Source: Nocardioidaceae bacterium
GTDB lineage: Bacteria; Actinomycetota; Actinomycetes; Propionibacteriales; Nocardioidaceae
DNA length: 8,811 nt
Direction of reading: 5' to 3'
NCBI GenBank assembly: GCA_013696365.1
Contig: JACCYS010000357.1
Coordinates: 1 to 8,811, forward strand
Below are positions 6,129-8,811 of this stretch, piece by piece. Made by a program: the position numbers and the translations under genes. Below the pieces are notes generated by a model, which worked only from the letters and a program-made list of their open reading frames with translations, ran no database searches and was not told where the DNA came from. Each line of letters starts with the position of its first letter. Position 1 is the stretch's first letter.

Positions 6129-7904
6129 TCAGGTGGCCTTGCGTCGGACCGGGGTGCGCCGCTCCGACGGCCGGGTCACCGGCTCTCCGGCCTCGATCGC
6201 CGCCATCCGCCGTTGGGCCCCAAAGTCGGCCAGGCCCTCTGCGAGCACCTCGACCGTCGGGAACTCGGCGAGCACGTCGACCCGCAGGCCGTGCTCCTCG
6301 GCGGTTTTGGCGGTCGCCGGGCCGATGCAGGCGATCACGGTGCTGGGGTGCGGCTTGCCGGCGATGCCGACCAGGTTGCGCACGGTGGACGACGATGTGA
6401 AGACGACCGCGTCGAAGCGGCCAGCCTTGATGGCCTCCCGCACCGGGGCGGGCGGCGGCGCCGCCCGTACGGTGCGGTAGGCGGTGACGTCCTCGGCCTC
6501 CCAGCCGAGCTCTTGCAGCCCCGCCATCAGCGTCTCGGTCGCGATGTCGGCTCGTGGCAGGAACACCCGGTTGATCGGGTCCAGCACCGCGTCGAACGGC
6601 GGCCAGTCCTCCAGCAACCCTCGGCCGGACTGCTCACCCGACGGCACCAGATCGGGCCGGATTCCCCAGGTACGGATCGCGTCCGCGGTGGCTTCGCCGA
6701 CGGCGGCGACCTTGAGCCCGGAAAACGCCCGCGCGTCCAGCCCGTACTCGTCGAACTTCTCCCGCACCGCCCGCACGGCATTCACCGAGGTGAAGGCCAC
6801 CCACTCGTAACGACCCTCGACGAGCCCGCGGATCGCCTTGTCCATCTGTTGAGGGTTGCGCGGCGGTTCGACCGAGATCGTCGGAACCTCCTCGGCGACG
6901 GCACCGTGGCCGTGCAACTGCTCCGCCAGCGGTCCGGCCTGCTCCTTGGTCCGCGGCACCAGCACCCGCCAGCCGAACAGCGGCTTCGTCTCGTACCAGC
7001 TGAGCTGCTCGCGCAACTCGACGTTGTCCCCAACGACGATGACCACGTCACCGGTCAGCGGCTCGGACTCCGCCGGATCCGGTCCATCCGCCAACGCCAC
7101 GCCCAGGTCGGACCCGAGGTCGGCCAGGGTGCTGACAGTGGTGGTCTGTGCTGTCGTGGTGCCACCCCTTGTCACCGAGACGGCGGTGGCGGCGGCGCGC
7201 CCAGCCGAGACCAGACCGGCCGCAGCAGCGGTTGCGGTGTGCATCAGGTCCGCGCTTGCCGCAACCAACAACACCAGCGTGCTGTCGTCGGCGTAGGCGG
7301 TCCAATCGGTCCGTCGGTTGTCGTCGACCCGCACCACCCCGAAGCGCTCGCTGCCTCGGGTCGTCAGCGGCACCCCGGCGTAGGCGGGCACGGCCAGCGC
7401 GCTGGCGACTCCGGGAATCACCTCGACGTCAAGCCCGGCTTTGCGACACGCCTGGGCCTCCTCCGGGCCGGTCCCGTGCGTCAGCACATCACCGGCGAGC
7501 AGGCGCACGACGTGCGCACCGCCACGGGCGTGCTTGACCACCAGCCGACCACGAACGGCGTGGGTCAACGCAGCGCCAGCGTCGTTGATGCCACCTTCGA
7601 CGACGGTGAGCTCGCCTCCAAGGGTGTGCCCGGACGAGTCACCCGAGCGGAGTGCGTCCACCAGGGTGCGATGCGCCGGCGACTCGATGATCACGACCTC
7701 CGCGGCGCGAATCAGGTCGACCGCACGCACCGTGAGCAACCCCGGGTCGCCGGGGCCGGTGCCCACGAACGACACCTTGCCGGGGCGGCCGGCAGGGCGG
7801 GCACGGCGTGCGGTGGTGCTGGTCGTACGAGTGGTGACAGTGCTGTTCACAGGGTCCTTCTTCGCGGGGCTCGGCGGTGAGGGGGACGTTTGGGCTGTGG
7901 TCAC
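6129..7904 (-). CDS. hemD: Fused uroporphyrinogen-III methyltransferase-like / uroporphyrinogen-III synthase
   Basis: Two-domain protein of 591 residues. Residues 1-42 are a Thr/Pro-rich, probably disordered leader. Residues about 43-295 resemble a SAM-dependent uroporphyrinogen-III methyltransferase (SUMT): FVGTGPGDPGLLT (46-58), VVRLLAGD (132-139) and VIPGVASALAVPAYAGVPL (162-180). Residues about 313-565 are uroporphyrinogen-III synthase, which closes hydroxymethylbilane with inversion of ring D; marks are VLVPRTKEQAG (314-324), FTSVNAVRAV (371-380), FLPRADIATETL (448-459) and FTSSSTVRNLVG (502-513). A basic tail ends the protein. The same fusion is known in mycobacteria (CysG/HemD-type). 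The GTG start overlaps the hemC stop as GTGA, with GGAG 8 nt upstream. The frame is open to 8066, but that would lie inside hemC. A GTG at 7850 preceded by GAAGGA is a weaker option. The synthase call is strong; methyltransferase activity is uncertain. Confidence 0.93.
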   Translation of the reverse strand: MTTAQTSPSPPSPAKKDPVNSTVTTRTTSTTARRARPAGRPGKVSFVGTGPGDPGLLTVRAVDLIRAAEVVIIESPAHRTLVDALRSGDSSGHTLGGELTVVEGGINDAGAALTHAVRGRLVVKHARGGAHVVRLLAGDVLTHGTGPEEAQACRKAGLDVEVIPGVASALAVPAYAGVPLTTRGSERFGVVRVDDNRRTDWTAYADDSTLVLLVAASADLMHTATAAAAGLVSAGRAAATAVSVTRGGTTTAQTTTVSTLADLGSDLGVALADGPDPAESEPLTGDVVIVVGDNVELREQLSWYETKPLFGWRVLVPRTKEQAGPLAEQLHGHGAVAEEVPTISVEPPRNPQQMDKAIRGLVEGRYEWVAFTSVNAVRAVREKFDEYGLDARAFSGLKVAAVGEATADAIRTWGIRPDLVPSGEQSGRGLLEDWPPFDAVLDPINRVFLPRADIATETLMAGLQELGWEAEDVTAYRTVRAAPPPAPVREAIKAGRFDAVVFTSSSTVRNLVGIAGKPHPSTVIACIGPATAKTAEEHGLRVDVLAEFPTVEVLAEGLADFGAQRRMAAIEAGEPVTRPSERRTPVRRKAT

Positions 7905-8811
7905 GGCTCGGACTCCGTCCTGCTGGCGAGCAGCGGTCCTGCGCCCTCGGTCAGCATCTCGGCGGCCAGCCGGTGACCCACCTGCTCCGGCTTGTGCGGT
8001 GAGCCGGTGGTGGACAACCGGATGGCCGGGAAGCCGGACGGCTCGACGACGACACCACGGAGCCACAGCTCGTCGGTGTCCTCGTCGCCGTCCGGGTCGA
8101 CCGAAACCCGCTCGGCCAGCGCGCCTAGCGGCGACGAGCAGCCAGCCTCGACCGCACCGAGAAAGGCGCGCTCAGCGGTGACTGCCATCCGGGTGGTGTG
8201 ATCGTCGAGCACCTGGCGCAGATCATCGACCAGCGAATCACCGTCGCGGCACTCCACACCCAGTGCACCCTGGCCCGGTGCGGGCAACATCTGCAGTGGG
8301 TCGATCGTCTCGCTGACCTCGTCCAAAACCTCGAGTCTGGCCAGTCCCGCCCGGGCGAGCACGACGGCGTCCAGCCTCCCATCGCGCACCTGACGCAGCC
8401 GGCTGTCCACGTTTCCGCGCAGGTCAACGATCTCCAGCCCCAAGCCCAGAGCGCGCAACTGCGCGGCTCGTCGGGGTGAGCCGGTGCCGACCCGGCTGCC
8501 CACCGCCAACTCACCGAGGGTGCAGCCGTCGCGGGCCACCAGCACGTCGCGGGGATCCTCACGGGTCGGCACAGCCGCCAGGCACAGCCCGGCCGCGGCA
8601 GCGGTCGGGAGGTCCTTCAGCGAGTGCACAGCGACATCGATGCGGTGCTCCAACAAGGCCGACCGCAATGCCGAGGTGAACACCCCGGTGCCGCCGATCA
8701 GGCTCAGCGGTGCGCGATCAACGTCGCCGCGGGTGGTGATGTCCACGAGCTCGGTGGCACGGCCGGTGGCCGCCGCGAAGGCATCAGCAACGGCCGCGCT
8801 CTGGGTGCGCG
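7901..8811 (-). CDS. hemC: Porphobilinogen deaminase (hydroxymethylbilane synthase), 5' end missing
   Basis: Cytoplasmic enzyme that links four porphobilinogen units into hydroxymethylbilane on a dipyrromethane cofactor. The frame is open to the window edge, giving 302 visible residues from RTQSAAVADAF; by family length about 15 N-terminal residues are missing. An internal GTG at 8746 is not the start, because conserved sequence continues upstream of it. Family motifs include TRGDVDR, GGTGVFTSAL, the catalytic region VAVHSLKDLPT, REDPRDVLVARDG, GTGSPRRAAQL, LRGNVDSRL and LPAPGQGALGVECR. The cofactor-bearing Cys is in VEAGCSSPLGALA (codon at 8138-8140). The stop overlaps the GTG of hemD by GTGA, indicating coupling. 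In related genomes hemA lies just upstream, here beyond the window. Confidence 0.96.
   Translation of the reverse strand, partial: RTQSAAVADAFAAATGRATELVDITTRGDVDRAPLSLIGGTGVFTSALRSALLEHRIDVAVHSLKDLPTAAAAGLCLAAVPTREDPRDVLVARDGCTLGELAVGSRVGTGSPRRAAQLRALGLGLEIVDLRGNVDSRLRQVRDGRLDAVVLARAGLARLEVLDEVSETIDPLQMLPAPGQGALGVECRDGDSLVDDLRQVLDDHTTRMAVTAERAFLGAVEAGCSSPLGALAERVSVDPDGDEDTDELWLRGVVVEPSGFPAIRLSTTGSPHKPEQVGHRLAAEMLTEGAGPLLASRTESEP

Noticed and set aside
6102..7880. A 592-codon open frame on the plus strand opposite hemD
   Set aside because: It mirrors the hemD coding frame in GC-rich DNA, is rich in Arg, Gly, His and Gln, shows no family motif, and the opposite strand encodes a clearly recognisable two-domain protein.
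1..8811. CRISPR arrays, tRNA or rRNA genes, insertion sequences, phage or defence genes
   Set aside because: No regularly spaced repeats, RNA-gene signatures, transposase motifs or attachment sites were seen; almost the whole window is housekeeping coding sequence.

Overview
The window is a GC-rich, tightly packed run of eight genes, all on the minus strand. It comes from an actinobacterium: the HemD is fused to a SUMT-like (CobA-type) domain, the HemB has a mixed cysteine/aspartate metal motif, almost every start codon is GTG, and the gene order resembles the hem/ccs region I know from mycobacteria. I cannot name a genus. Both ends of the window cut through a gene: hemC at the right edge and resB at the left edge.

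In transcription order (right to left) there are two blocks. Block 1 is hemC (partial, stop at 7901), hemD fusion (7904-6129) and hemB (6125-5136). These enzymes take 5-aminolevulinate to porphobilinogen, hydroxymethylbilane and uroporphyrinogen III. The genes overlap or nearly touch, so one message is likely. Block 2 is hemL (4898-3534), a histidine phosphatase (3534-2851), a thioredoxin-like lipoprotein (2846-2250), ccdA (2257-1511) and resB (1508 to beyond base 1). HemL makes 5-aminolevulinate. The last three belong to System II cytochrome c maturation, which carries reductant across the membrane and delivers heme to apocytochrome c. A ccsA gene would be expected just left of the window, but I cannot see it.

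The blocks are separated by the only real non-coding stretch, 4899-5135 (about 237 bp). It holds two copies of an 18-bp palindrome (ACGA-N3-GCGC-N3-TCGT) in opposite orientation, 128 bp apart centre to centre, with a perfect 7-bp hairpin between them. This is the least explained part of the window and the best candidate for a regulatory site controlling hemL and the cytochrome c genes. A GACAAT element ends 6 nt before the proposed hemL GTG start, which would fit a leaderless transcript.

Taken together, the window makes tetrapyrrole precursor and then equips the membrane to attach heme to cytochromes c. The genes are ordinary members of known families. I found no mobile element, CRISPR array, RNA gene or defence system, and no wholly new system. 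The items worth a second look are the intergenic palindromes, the degenerate methyltransferase domain of the HemD fusion, the HemB metal site, the unassigned phosphatase and the altered thioredoxin active site.
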